A stretch of DNA of 64,000 bases from Metallyticus violacea (lineage: Eukaryota; Arthropoda; Insecta; Mantodea; Metallyticidae), in contig CM060843.1 in the NCBI GenBank assembly GCA_030762175.1, positions 112,187,369 through 112,251,368 of the forward strand, given 5' to 3'. The notes under the pieces were generated by a model. The model had not been told where the DNA came from, did no database searches, and worked only from the letters and a program-made list of their open reading frames with translations. Positions 48,777 through 60,263 of this stretch are shown here, piece after piece (position 1 is the first letter of the stretch; each line of letters starts with the position of its first letter). The position numbers and the translations under genes are program-made.

Positions 48777-48819
48777 ATGGAACCGGTTTCGAGAACATTT
48801 TGTTCCCATCTTCAGCCAT
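48777..48819 (-). ncRNA. Hammerhead-ribozyme-like motif behind the Penelope-like ORF
   Basis: On the minus strand, ATGG, CTGAAGA, then a hairpin (GGGAAC-AAAAT-GTTCTC, one G-U pair), then GAAACCGGTT and CCAT. This is the hammerhead order: helix I strand, CUGANGA box, helix II, GAAA box, short helix III, helix I partner. ATGG pairs with CCAT. Against activity: one extra T sits between the CUGAAGA box and helix II. Helix III (ACC/GGT) has no loop and could only work as a dimer. Hammerheads are known in Penelope-like elements. Confidence 0.5.
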
Positions 48820-48820
48820 G

Positions 48821-49318
48821 CTAAGGTTCAACTGTCGGATCATTCGTTGAGCTGTGGGAATGTATATTCTGCTCTGGTGGCGGTGTGATAAACTTGTAGT
48901 TTATGTTTTCATCCCCGACAATGTCGAAGTTCATTATGCTGTCTTTGTATTTGTAGATGTAGATTTTCTCCCAGGTTGCTAATTCCGTAGGTCCTTGTAC
49001 TGATTTTAATAATTTTGTTTTATTTATTATGTCGTGATTTTGTGTCCATAAATGATATGCTACTGCTGATTTCTCTATTTGCTTGTACTTTATGTTCCTG
49101 AAATGTTCCTTTAACCGTGTGCCAATGTTTCTCTTTGTTTTCCCTATGTAGATTTTTTCACATTCTGCACAGTTTATTTTGTAAATACCTGATTTTTCTT
49201 CTTGTGGAATACTGTCATTAACATTATCTATCAGCAAATTTTGAACATTAAATCTATTAATCGGTGCCAACCTGATATTAAAATCTTTAAGAATATTCTG
49301 AAATTTTTTGTGGCCCAT
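48821..49318 (-). pseudogene. Penelope-like GIY-YIG endonuclease domain
   Basis: A 165-codon frame. Residues 44-46 GIY and 57-59 YIG are 10 residues apart, with a CAEC pair (50-53) between them as in other Penelope nucleases. Arg68 and His72 (TRLKEH) follow, then a conserved SAVAYHL, a QNHDI block and Glu117 (WEKIY), with a terminal DSIMN. All residues expected for catalysis in this nuclease fold appear present. In the family this nuclease nicks target DNA to prime reverse transcription. Upstream residues 1-40 are the linker after the frameshift. Since the RT part is truncated, I list it as a pseudogene although the domain itself is uninterrupted. Confidence 0.9.
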
Positions 49319-49671
49319 GGATGATATGTGAATTTTTTAAAAATAAGTTTATCTTTTTTTGCTGAAAGTGTTGAGGTTTCTTTGATATGTTTTTGTCTCT
49401 TGAATTTCTGCACCTTTTTATGTACTAGTTCTTTTTTAAAACCATTTTTAACTGCTGTTTCTTCTATTTGTTTGTATTCTTTAAAATATTCTTCTTTGCT
49501 AATTTGTAGGTTAACTAGCCGGTGTGTTAAACTGTTAATTACTGCATGTTTGTGTGCTGTAGGGTTTAAACTGTCAGCTTTGATGTGATTATCTGCATGT
49601 GTATTCTTTCTGTATATTCCAAATTTAAGTTTTTCTTGGCATTTCATTATTATGTAGTTCAACTGAATCAT
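49231..49671 (-). pseudogene. Penelope-like reverse transcriptase, C-terminal end
   Basis: A 146-codon frame containing KFGIYRKNTHADNHIKADSL, then PTAHKHAVINSLTHRLVNL. This matches the end of the Penelope-class RT (F-x-x-YRKPTHTDRYL, HP-x-x-HK-x-x-V-x-x-L-x-x-RA). The catalytic palm lies upstream and is missing here. The frame is broken by a shift near 49310, where it should pass into the linker and nuclease. The protein would prime and copy element RNA at nicked DNA in an intact copy. Confidence 0.85.
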
Positions 49672-49739
49672 ACAATGATATTCATTAATATGATTGGCTT
49701 CACTGTGTAAGTTCCAATTTACATTTAATGAATACTTTT

Positions 49740-50370
49740 GTTTCTCTCAGTATTAGTTATTCTTTTGCATATCTCTTTAAAATAAAATACTATCACCCTT
49801 TTTGTACTATTTCTATTTTTACCACTAGTTAAATTGAACGTTGGATATTCGTTTCTATTTACCTTTTGAAATTCATTGAATATCAATAATCTAAATTAAT
49901 TATGTACTGTTTATGCTGGTGCTGTTTTCGCAGTGGATTAGAGAACAACACTTAGCTCTTGTCATTACTGGTCACATTCAAGGAGTATATAAACATATAC
50001 AGCTTTTCAGTACACTTTTTTATAATTAAATAATTTTTCTACTATTTTATAATTTAATTATTAGCTTCACTATATTAGTCAGTACTCTATTTTAACAAAT
50101 CTAATTCTGCTGGCAGTTGTTTGCATTAGCTTCAAGGTCTACTTGCGAAAAAAATTATGTAGAATGAGGATATTTATGTCGATTTTTTTTATAAAATTTT
50201 GATTCTATTTCTATGTAGTGATTTCCAAACAGATTATAGTAGAACCTTTTGTAAATAAAGTCGGAACGAATTGATTGCAACTAAACGGCGCCAATCATAT
50301 GAACTTTTCCCGAAAACAGTAGCTACCGCTCATTGTTTGCAATACGCAGCGGTGTTTGTTGTTGATTGGC
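49740..50370. other. Non-coding, nothing recognised
   Basis: AT-rich sequence between the Penelope-like element and the tandem duplication. Confidence 0.5.
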
Positions 50371-50374
50371 CAGT

Positions 50375-50985
50375 ACACGTGAAGTCATGTCCTCTTCCTT
50401 ATTGGCCTCCAGTTTGCTCTCGTTAACACCGGAGAGTTTATAGCTTTTTAGGTAAAACATGTTCGGCTTTCTAGCTCGGGGAGCGGGCAAACCACCGTCT
50501 TGTACTTTGTGATTTTTAATTCGTACGGTTCCTCTCATAGTTTTTAAGCAGTAGGTAACTTCTTCCATTATTGTGCTAATGACCCAGATATTTTATTAAC
50601 TTTGAATTAAGGAGATGTTTTATTAAATTGTGTAACCCATGGCGTATTTTGCTACATTTTCTTAAACACGTGACGTCATCTCCTCTTCCTTGTTGGCCTC
50701 CAGTTTGCTCTTGTTAACACCAGAAAGTTGATAGCTTTGTTTAGTAAAGTAAAAAAACAAAACAAAACAAAACGTTTTCATGCAACGGTGAGCCGCCTTC
50801 TTGTGCTTTGTGAGTTTTAACTCATGCCATCACATTGTTTTACTTCAACCTTTCTTTTTTCTTTATTTTTAACAGCGGGTAGCTTCTTCGTTTATTGCAC
50901 CAGTGGCCCAAGTATTTTATTAGCTTTGAATTATGGAGATATTTTATCAAACCGGGTAATCCATGGTATATTTTGCTAAATAATC
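50375..50985. repeat. Tandem duplication, two ~291-bp units
   Basis: Unit 1 (from 50375) and unit 2 (from 50666) share ACGTGA, CTCCTCTTCCTT(A/G)TTGGCC, CCAGTTTGCTC, GTTAACACC and TTTTATTA(A/G)CTTTGAATTA. They also share a common end CCATGG(C/T)(G/A)TATTTTGCTA. Unit 2 carries an AAAAC-rich insertion near 50750. A minus-strand reading of both units is similar (LSGVNESKLEANKEEDMTSR in unit 1, three differences in unit 2), but stops in unit 2 argue against a gene. Confidence 0.85.
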
Positions 50986-51297
50986 TTTAAAACAAAAACA
51001 TGCTATAATTATAATTATTTTATATTATGGCTCTGTAAATTTGTTTTAAGTTATATTTTAGTTTTTGTTTTACCTTTTTAAATTTAAAATATAATGCAAT
51101 ATATTTAAAATGTAATACGGGAAATATTTCAATGCTTTTTTAGCTTATTGTAATTACGACAATGTACACTGCTTCGGCGTTTTAGCATATATGAGGATAA
51201 CTTTATAAGGTGTGCATTTTTTAAATTGTTATTGTCTTAATTCTTCTTCTTTCCATTCATGAATAGGCGTTAGCCTGTTTCCACATCAGAGAGTCAA
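50986..51297. other. Non-coding spacer
   Basis: AT-rich, nothing recognised. Confidence 0.5.
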
Positions 51298-51306
51298 TCT
51301 TGACAT

Positions 51307-51585
51307 TTTTTTTTGATTGTTTTATTTATGGACGCTCTTTAACAGCTCAGGTCATCAGCGTCCCATTCAACTCAGGGCGTGAAACGGCCGACAAATTTTG
51401 CTCAGAGGCCTCTTCTTTCAGGTTTGAGGTTCTTTTTCGTGCCGTAAATGTACGACACGGGACCCACGGCTTTACTTCCCTTCCGAAAGAAGCCATACTT
51501 AGGATTTTTACGTCTGGCCGGGTTCGAGCCCGCGAAATTGGGTTTAGGAGCCAAGTATGGTAACCACTACACCACCAGGACCGAC
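51307..51585 (-). mobile_element. SINE-A copy 5
   Basis: Minus-strand copy. The tail begins after T9 (GACGCTCTTTAACAGCTCAG) and the head ends in ACCACTACACCACCAGGACC. About 25 bp between head and body are deleted. It is flanked by TCTTGACAT (51298-51306) and TCTTGCCAT (51586-51594), a near-perfect target duplication. Head variation gives a CTCCTAA anticodon-loop-like stretch. Confidence 0.95.
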
Positions 51586-51594
51586 TCTTGCCAT

Positions 51595-51800
51595 CTAGTC
51601 AGTGAACTGCCCATGCTTCTCTTTCCTTTAGGTAAATCAATAATATTTTGGGAAGTTTGCTATCTGTCATTCTTTGTATGGATGTAAACCAGTTATCTTG
51701 CAAAGTATAAAGCTTATCAGTTTAGTTAAATATAATAAAACCTCTCTGATATTTATACTTAGTTGTTTATCTAAAATAGCAAATCCTATTTAGAAAAGTA
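51595..51800. other. Short non-coding spacer
   Basis: Nothing recognised. Confidence 0.5.
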
Positions 51801-51804
51801 GGAA

Positions 51805-52480
51805 CCTAATCTCCTCCGCTTCGATTCTTGTATTGTTCCGCCTTTTTAATGCCCAACTTTTACTACCATAAGTGAGCATGGGAATGACCAACATCTTGTA
51901 AAACTTACGTGCATCTTCTTGTTTTGCTTGTCAGTTGACTTCAAACGATCCCACACATTCTATTAAGATTATAAATAATATTAATGTCTTCATGCCTGCA
52001 ATGATACGCACTGCATCCTAAATAATTAAAACTATCAACTTAGTCAATGATATATAATCCGTTCATTTATGAAATGTCATCTTAAGTGGGAATTTTCCAA
52101 AAATTCTATATTTGTTGTTATATATTATATTGGGCAACGGTTTCATTTAATCAGTTCACTGCGATTTGCATTTGGTCTTCGGTCTCCACAAACAGATCTG
52201 ATGGTCTGCAAATAAATCAATCTTTCGAAATACATTTACTGCTTTAAAATGTTTATTTAAAATATATCGCCATTGCCCAACGGCTTCGTCAATGTAAGTA
52301 GCAAACTGTGCAGCAGATAACTTGTTTAAACCCTTGGTTTGTCCATACGCATTCCTACCGAATATTCTTCCTTTGTCTATAGTAATGTTAGTCCTAAAAT
52401 ATAAGCCTTTGATAGCTTGTATAAAATGTTTCGGAATGCTTCTTTTTGTCATAATGTTGCACAACTTAGTTCGTACTTTT
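51805..52480 (-). pseudogene. Non-LTR retrotransposon (LINE) reverse transcriptase relic
   Basis: On the minus strand, 52464-52156 encodes AIKGLYFRTNITIDKGRIFG, then TKGLNKLSAAQFATYIDEAV and a damaged active site FADHQICLW. FADD is expected, so the second catalytic Asp is His. Further down, in other frames, come YRHEDIN-like and then FYKMLVIPMLTYGSKSWALK and RIEAEEIRFL. This is the conserved tail of insect LINE ORF2 proteins (YKxxxxPxLxYGSExWxL...RIxAAEMRFLR). The N-terminal endonuclease is not present. I do not assign a clade. It is not an obvious partner of the SINEs, since no tail similarity was visible. Confidence 0.8.
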
Positions 52481-53026
52481 TGAAATCAGTAAATAAAATA
52501 GATGTAGGTAGATTATATTCTCACCATTTGTATATTAATTGTTCCATAAGAAAGATTACATCTGAGCATGAAAGGCTGTTTTGGAAGCCATATTGTTCTT
52601 CGCTTAAGTTAAACTCACTAATTGTATTTATCTACATGTAATAATCTGTTAACACATCTGCAAATAATTATGCAAGACCTCTGTAATTATTACAGGCTCG
52701 TCTTTTACCCCTTTTAAGGGTATATAACCGCTTTCACCATCCCCAGGTATGGTAAATGTTTTCAACGTACATTAATTAGTTGCTAATAATATTATTTTAA
52801 AGTCTTCTGCTGTGTACTTTAAAAGCTCCATGGTTTCAATTCATTTCCTGGTGCTTTCTTATTCTTTGAACGTTTAAGTGTACTTTGTAAATTCTATTCA
52901 AAATGTCGGAGATCACTGTTTAAGAAAAATTATTTTCTTCTTTCTGATATGCAGCGCCTGAGGGAACAACTGCAAAAGCTCGTGCGCATGCGCATGATTG
53001 TACAGACATACAGACGAGACGCTGAG
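52481..53026. other. Non-coding, nothing recognised
   Basis: No motif or repeat. Confidence 0.5.
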
Positions 53027-53038
53027 AACTACTGACTT

Positions 53039-53314
53039 TTTTTTAATAGTGTTTAACGACCGTTTTTACTACTGAGAGATCACGGGCGGGGAAAACTGAT
53101 AATACATGAGATGAAATTGGGAAAGGATTTATTTTTTAAGAAAGGAAATATTCCAGGCTTAAGTTTAGGGTACCTCCCTGGCATTTGTCATTTATGAGGA
53201 TTAAGGAAAACCTGGAAAAAACCTCAGTCAGGGAGGACGGTCCTAACCGAATTCGAATCCCAGACCTCACGCTCAAGGGTCCGCGCCTAAATGACCTCGG
53301 CCACCCTTGGCGGT
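53039..53314 (-). mobile_element. SINE-B copy 6, with perfect target duplication
   Basis: Full-length minus-strand copy between perfect 12-bp duplications AACTACTGACTT (53027-53038 and 53315-53326). The head complement reads CTCGGCCACCCTTGGCGGT. Body blocks are GGTACCTCCCTGGCATTTGT and GGAAAACCTGGAAAAAACCT, and the tail appears as T-rich DNA at 53037-53044. Confidence 0.97.
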
Positions 53315-53326
53315 AACTACTGACTT

Positions 53327-55596
53327 GAAACCAGTTGCCTCCACCGATCATTTGCATTCACAAACACTCCGGTCGTGATAATTTGAAGGCGGACAAATTA
53401 CTCTCAGTGATCAAATATCATTTTGAAGACATGCTCTATGTTAACGTTCATCAAGCAAATCCAGAGTCACTGTGTAGGTCGCTCCGAGCAGTGCTTGCTC
53501 AATCACTCTGTTCAGATACAAGTGGATGCTAGCAGTACACTTATGAACAGATAACTTTTAAATCACAGATTGTTCAGCCAGGGACTGTACTAGTTATCTA
53601 TCACTAGCAGTTTGTTACTACAATTGAGTGCAGCTGGCCTGTTGTTGACTAATAGCTATGGCCTACAACACAGTTATATTTTACATTCCAGCTAAAAGAT
53701 AGTAATTTAAAGCTATCAATTCTGATCCAGGGATTAGCCGCACCAAAGAAGCAGCAGTATTTTTCTTTACTGTCTTTATTAATCTGTCTGGCTTTTCCCG
53801 TTAGCCTCTGCAGCTTTTGTGATTCATCCCCTTAACCCTACTCATTACTTTCATGCAATGCTTCCAATTTCGCAGCCGCTATGCTTCTTCCCGGTTTCAA
53901 TTACCCTGGTCTTGCTAGCCTGTAATGAAAGGTCTCCCTTGGTTCTCAACCCCCTCCCCAACCACAATGGATGAGGTGCGGCCTGCACTTTGGCTCTCCG
54001 ACCGGAAACACATTAATGGGAAACGCGCGTAGGGGGTTTTCGATACACTTCAATTATCCTCTAGGGCTACCAGGGGATGATAAAGATGGTCCAACTACTT
54101 GGTATGGTTCTGAGAGCATGTAATTTCGGATTCACCTTAGTCCCTCTTGAGGTTAGTGTCCATCTTCAGCTCGGAGTATTTGCCTAAAAGCTCAAGCCAA
54201 CCGTGCAATCATCTACGTCTGAATTCTCATCAGTTGAACTTTTCCATATAATTCACCTAACGCCTGACCTGTTTCGATGGGCTCTCATACCAGTAAAGAG
54301 GAACTTGCCATGCTTTTCTTTGGTCGAATGTGATCTAGAAAATGTGAATATTAAAATGAAAGAGGAATTATAGCGTAAAAAAATTAAAGTTTTTTTTTAA
54401 ATATATAAGAGTGAAATACAGAAGAAAAGGAAGTGAAAACAAATAAAAACAGTACAGGAAGTCGCGTGGTAGAGAAAAAGTTATTGGAAAAACTAGAAAG
54501 TTATTGAAGTAAATTTAATAAGTTACTATAAATGTGTATGGGATTTAAAATCCCATGTTTTCACTTAACCTTGCGGGCTACTTTTTAAAAAGTCCACTCT
54601 TATCTTTAATAAAAATATACTGTATAGCCCTTCAAAAGCGTCTAGCTTACATTCTGATATGCATTGGTCAAGAGTTTTGATGCTGCAATTTCCAATTATT
54701 TCATAATATCAGAGTCAAAAATTAGGAAGGTAAATTTTAAGTAAGTAACAAAAAAGTTAACAATCACCACGATCTATCGCTTTATTGTGAATTTGTCGTT
54801 TACACAACTTGTAGCAAAATACGAAAAGGAAAAATACGCACCAGACAGTGTGTATAAATCGAGTCGCAGAGTAGGCCATTAAATTGACTGTAAATATTTC
54901 AAGCGCAATGATAATTCGGTCAATTGGTCTCCAGATTCTTCACTTGTCATTCTAATGATAACCAAGTTGTAAGATCATGATTTCGACCCCAGGAATACTT
55001 CACCGATATTCAGATTACCCTGATGCTTATACCTCTTGAAATATCATATCATCTATTGCCATCAGTGTTGCGAAAATTTCGTTTAAATGCTTCTTTGCCA
55101 CCCACTCCTTGGCTATACAGGATATGCAAATATCTTTCGCTTTCACCGTTAAGTTAAAGCAAACAAATATTAAGCAAGAATAAAAATTTAAAAAAATATA
55201 AAAATGATTAATTAATCACTTTTAACAAAAACAATTTAAAGTACGACTAAACTACAATATTTTCTGGAAGATATTATATTGGTTAAATTTGAAATTTATA
55301 TTATAATTTTAATTTCACTATAATAAAGAAATTTAGCATATTAAATTATGCTTATTACAATGATCCTTCATAATTACGATTATTGACTATTTTTAATTGC
55401 TATGATTTGTGTTTAATAATAAAGTACAATGAATGGAAAGTAAGGTTTAATTAAGCATCAACAGTTATTTATAAAATGTAAGCTGATGTCATAATCCATT
55501 GTGTTGTTTCCAGTAAAAAAGAAATGTTCTTAATTTAAAGTTAAACGAAATCTGCACCTTTTAGAACGTTTAAAGTTAAACAGGTTACTATAATAT

Positions 55597-55628
<32 letters not shown>

Positions 55629-56205
55629 TTATTTGACTTTTTTCATTTATTAATACATGCTTTATTTTATTATTATTATTATTATTATTATTAATTGACT
55701 TATCTAAATGCATTCACTCTTGGCATACGTGGGTGTGAGTACCTGTCACAAAGCTTACGGGGTCCACAAAATAAGTCCACGATCACCGCGATACTTAGAA
55801 ATTTTGAAATGGCAGAAACTCATTGGCTCTTTTACTATTAAATGCTCTAGAACGGCGTGAAAATCCGGAGTAGAGACGCTAGCAAAGGACAGACCGGAGC
55901 GTTCTCAAGCCACAGGAAAGTCATTAAAAGTACATTTTCACTTTCACCTCCTTAGGAGATTGCATAATTCTAGAAAATTCCACTGTCAAGAAGTCTACGT
56001 CGTTATGAATACATAAAAAGTTTTATTCTAGCATATGCAATGAAATGTCCACTCAATGTTTACATAATTTATTACAATAAATAATAATAAATACCATAAT
56101 GAGATATATACAACATATAAATATTACGTTATCGTACTCATGGGGACCACCATACTGTTTCATATTCTCGTGCAATTAAATGGGATATACAAAACAAGTG
56201 AAATA
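53327..56205. other. Non-coding; complementary (AAT)n/(ATT)n tracts
   Basis: No gene recognised. AT-rich. 55598-55695 holds the paired trinucleotide tracts listed separately. Confidence 0.5.
55598..55695. repeat. (AAT)n ... (ATT)n complementary microsatellite pair
   Basis: About nine AAT units and about nine ATT units lie ~40 bp apart and are reverse complements, so the stretch could fold into a stem-loop. Confidence 0.85.
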
Positions 56206-56333
56206 TCTTGCCAGTAATTAGGAGTGAAAAAAATTGGAAAAAAGTAAAACCACCAGAGATAACTGTTCGGAGGGATTCGAACTGCAGGCTTCCCATTCAC
56301 AGTCTGTGCGTTAGAAAAACTCGGCCACCCATG
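56206..56333 (-). mobile_element. SINE-B relic, 5' part
   Basis: Highly diverged minus-strand copy of the head and first body block: CCAGTAATTAGGAGTGAAAA, GGAGGGATTCGAACTGCAGG, CTTCCCATTCACAGTC and CTCGGCCACCCATGTC. The 3' half is unrecognisable. Confidence 0.75.
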
Positions 56334-58157
56334 TCACTTCCGTATATTTTAATAAAGGTTTGCATATAAGCCAATATGATAACCTTTCTTTTTTCTTGTC
56401 CTTTCCCTTTATTATTTTATCCTTAAAGAGCATTGTCAGCATCTCGTAGTCTCCATATACAATTTCGAAAGAATATTTAACAGCATCATGAAGAACAAAA
56501 CAGGATAAGCTTATGAAATAATATTTTATTGTTTGAAAAAATTTCTCGTATTCAGGAATAGAGAAGCACTAGTCAACATGCACTAAACCTCACTCATTTA
56601 TGTGAGAGATTGTTTCAGGCTGCTGCTTTCGAAATAGCAGGGTTAAGTGTAGTAATGACGTATCCTGCAAAATCTAGCAGATAAATACCTGCCTAGTATT
56701 AAGTTATAATTATAATTAAATCATATTCGTGAACCATGGAAGGAATTTGACCAGAAAATATCCACACGAGTGAACTTTTATATAACATTAGAAGGTGATT
56801 AAAGGCTGAAGAAATGAATCCATTTACGGTAGTTCGCTTTCCTGTTAACGAAGTTTACCTGAATGCATTCACTTTGATCACGTTTTGCAGAAAGGATCCA
56901 GTTGATATAATATGGATAATTAATGAAATTTAAGGGCAATATTTTATCTGTGTGATGTCGTTTATCTTTACTGTCACTGTAGGGATTTGCTACACACGTT
57001 CCTAAATATTTATTTTATATTTAATTTTATTAGTAGTTTTCTGAGATTAGTGTCTTTCTGTACAATGTAGTCTAATTATTGTAAAAACAGGTGAAAAAAT
57101 TTGATCTTTTATGGGAATCGTTCATTCCTATCTTTATTTCTTTAGCTAAAATTGAAGGAATTTTATCAGCATGCGAGTTTTTTCATTAATTCTTCTACAC
57201 ACTCGTAAACTATAGTTGTATAAATTGGGTGTTTCATTCTCCCTCGGCTCTTGAACGATCTCACAACTTTCAACAAATAGGTAAAACTCAGTTAAATTTA
57301 CACGGACACGCCTTGGTATATAAGCATGTTTAGGGAAGCACACGAGTAATAGTGCCAACTTTTAGTTTATGTACCGCCTTCGCTCATGCACTTGAATATT
57401 TGTAATGTGTTTTGCTATCATCAGTAGTAACATCCGTGGCTGTACTGTTGGTATTGAGAAACTATATGTGCGTACAGTGTGGTATGAACTGATACACACT
57501 CTTCGCTCTATCTTCTTCCATACGGCCATAGATATGACAGTCTTCATGGAAAGCATACACGAGTTTATGAATCAGACGAGCAGAAACTCCTGCTGGTTAT
57601 TTTCAGCAGAATAGTTCCACTCGCCACGCCTTCATTGTCAGTATGGTTGAAATGGTTTCTTTCTTTGGAGATCTATCACTTCTAAAAGTCTTTAACCAAC
57701 AAGGGCGCTTGATCTTACCCGAACAAATGTGTTTTCTGTGAGCATGCTGAAAAGACGGGCAACAAACCACGGCCTCTAGCAGAATTGCAAGGAAATTCCC
57801 GGCGGGAAAACGAGGCTGTGACTCGTCATGTGTTGGTGAAGAACTTCCGTAAGCGTGTATAGGCAAGCCTTGATACTAGTGGCAACCATTGTGATATTTA
57901 TATGTTCCCTATTAACACTATTCCACTAATATGAACAATATACACAGTCTTAATGTTTCAAAATAATTAAACCACTTGAATAATAAAAAACAAAAAAAAA
58001 GCTTTACATTCAAATTTCTCACTATCAATTTATCAACCATTCTTTCAGGAATAATAATTAACACCTTATTTATTATGTGGGTTCGTTACCACCCTGGACC
58101 AACATTATTTTTAATCTTCACAATTTGTCTTCTCTTTTCTTACTATGATACATGTTA

Positions 58158-58159
<2 letters not shown>

Positions 58160-58187
<28 letters not shown>
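58160..58187. repeat. Poly-T tract
   Basis: An uninterrupted run of nearly thirty T. Confidence 0.93.
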
Positions 58188-58188
<1 letters not shown>

Positions 58189-58245
58189 GGGAGGACAATG
58201 TGTAGAAACATTATACTGTTAATGCATAGTTGCAAAATTTGCTTT

Positions 58246-58265
58246 GGTTAGGTTAGGTTAGGTTA
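58246..58265. repeat. Interstitial (GGTTA)4, arthropod telomere-type repeat
   Basis: Four exact copies of GGTTA, the TTAGG telomere unit of most insects. It is too short for a telomere. It may be a repair or retroposition scar. Confidence 0.85.
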
Positions 58266-60263
58266 ACTTATTCTTATAAGATATGCATATCATATATTAA
58301 GGAACATCTGCATCAAAAGTCGCTGAAAGACGTTTATTTGAAGGACCAAGAGCAAATAAACAATCGAGCTGTAGTTATATCATTTGTTAACAGTCATCTG
58401 TTTGTTATTAGTATACATTTTGATACAAAATTTTTTATAAAATCAATTAAGCATAGTATCAGAAACAAACAAAAGAGATCACAAGAAATAAAAATGGTGT
58501 TTTTTCAGTAACAAACTGACATGTAGATATACTGGCTCATACGCTACAAACTCGAGCATTCTCTGAATCACGTCCTTACTGCTCATAAAACGTTGAGTTT
58601 TGCAAGTCAAAAGTCCTCGTCTTCACATTGAGTGATGAATGGATGGGTAATCTGCATGAATATGAAATTCCTGTGCTGCGTTGAAGACAGGACAAAGAGA
58701 GGAGTTTGGGGTCTTGAATCTTGCAGTACGTGTTTCGAGAATCTCTCGTGCGTATACCAAGACAGGGTAAAGGAGGATGTAATGTGGAGAATGAGCTGCG
58801 TGCCGTGTTTCTCTTAGTAATCATAAATTATGCGGAATAAATTTCCTTTGCTGTTGGATTATTGCTTATGACGAACGAATAAAAGAAGGTAAGGCTAAGA
58901 CTGGGGAAAAAGAAAAGAAGAAAAGCTTGAAAGTGAAGAAGAACGCTTGTGATTACGAACGAGTGCACTATTCCGTAATGGTTGGTGAAGCATGTGCTTC
59001 ATAATTCTGTCACGATAATGGCTCACAAAGAGGCCAACATATGCTCTAATTGTAGCTTTCCTGCCTTAATAGCATTGTTCACATCTTTTCTCAAAAAGAA
59101 ATTTATATTACTGAACTTATTGCTTCTGGAGCTTAGAGAACGTACTCAGAAAATGTGTATTATAATTAGAATTTATTACGTGTTATAAAAATCTAAACTT
59201 CCTTTTATGTATTCTCGCCAATATTATCTGGAAAATGCCACAACACTCTTTTTCGCATTACAGAGCGTAGCGGAAATTAAGTGCGCGACGCCTTAGACGT
59301 TGCGTGCCAAATTTACAACGGTATCCTATGTACGTCGTTTATAGACATCGTTGCCATCTACCACCACAACATGCACGGCTAGCCAGTTTATTATTATAGC
59401 TGCATTTTTCACATTCATATTTCTGGGCTGAAAGGAGCGTGGCTTTAAGTATAATAAAATCACATTCAATAATAATCTACGGAATTTATTAATGTCCTGT
59501 TATTAATATTATTAGATGTGGACTGAATACGAGACAAAGCGTGACGGAATGTATATTTCTCTCCCAACAACTATGCTTTAATGGAAATATTACTTTCCGT
59601 GGTTGGTAATAACCAACGATAGTCTACTTGCTTTTATTTGATACTCTGCGTAAATTCTTTTTATCACTAATGTATATTCAACACGCCTTATTTTGTCTTT
59701 GTCCTGGTATATATCCATATTTTCCTATAAGGCTACTAATTAGAACTCGTGACTCCAATTATTCACAACTAATAATTTTGTTACTTCTTCCCAGGAAATA
59801 TCAATCGCACTTATCTTTACGTAATGTTAAATGCAGCTTCTCTTTACGGAGTAATAACCACGATTTCTTCCAATGGAATATAAAGCACAACTTCTCCCTA
59901 CGGAATACAAAACATAACTTAACATTTTCAAGTATATGTATATACTACACATTACAATGCATTATATTTTCAATATACGCATACTAAGCGAATGAAATTC
60001 GTCCATTTCTATTTAGTAGCAACAAAGCTGCCTGTCTCATGTTTCATACTTGGTACACATTGTTAATGTTGTTATGTTTGCCATTGGTTAACTCTCTTAA
60101 TATTACACTTTTCTTTATCTGTACTTAATCTTTTCATTCTTGGCCATGTGTGTGGTCCTTTTAACCGTTACATTTTTATATTATAAGTATTGTTATAAAG
60201 ACCAACAAACAAACATTAAGGCATGCATTATTATATCCCTTATCTAATTCAATAAATCTGTAC

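Larger units (their letters stand above)
48709..49727 (-). mobile_element. Penelope-like retroelement, 5' truncated insertion
   Basis: A 12-bp direct repeat ATGAATACTTTT (48697-48708 and 49728-49739) flanks this segment, consistent with a target duplication. Its ends carry a perfect 36-bp inverted repeat (48707-48742 and 49653-49688; 34 bp if the target overlap is excluded). Inside, read on the minus strand, lie the last part of a reverse transcriptase, a linker and a GIY-YIG endonuclease, the hallmark order of Penelope-like elements. A hammerhead-like motif follows the stop. Most of the reverse transcriptase is absent, as in typical truncated copies. Confidence 0.87.
56334..60255. other. Non-coding; poly-T and short telomere-like repeat
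   Basis: No gene recognised. Open frames on the minus strand at 57146-57866 and on the plus strand at 59628-59987 show no family features. The latter has a weakly repetitive reading (SLRNVK / SLRSNN / SLRNTK). Confidence 0.45.

Noticed and set aside
50323..50568. 81-codon minus-strand gene in the tandem duplication
   Set aside because: The paralogous unit carries stops in the corresponding frame, and no domain was recognised.
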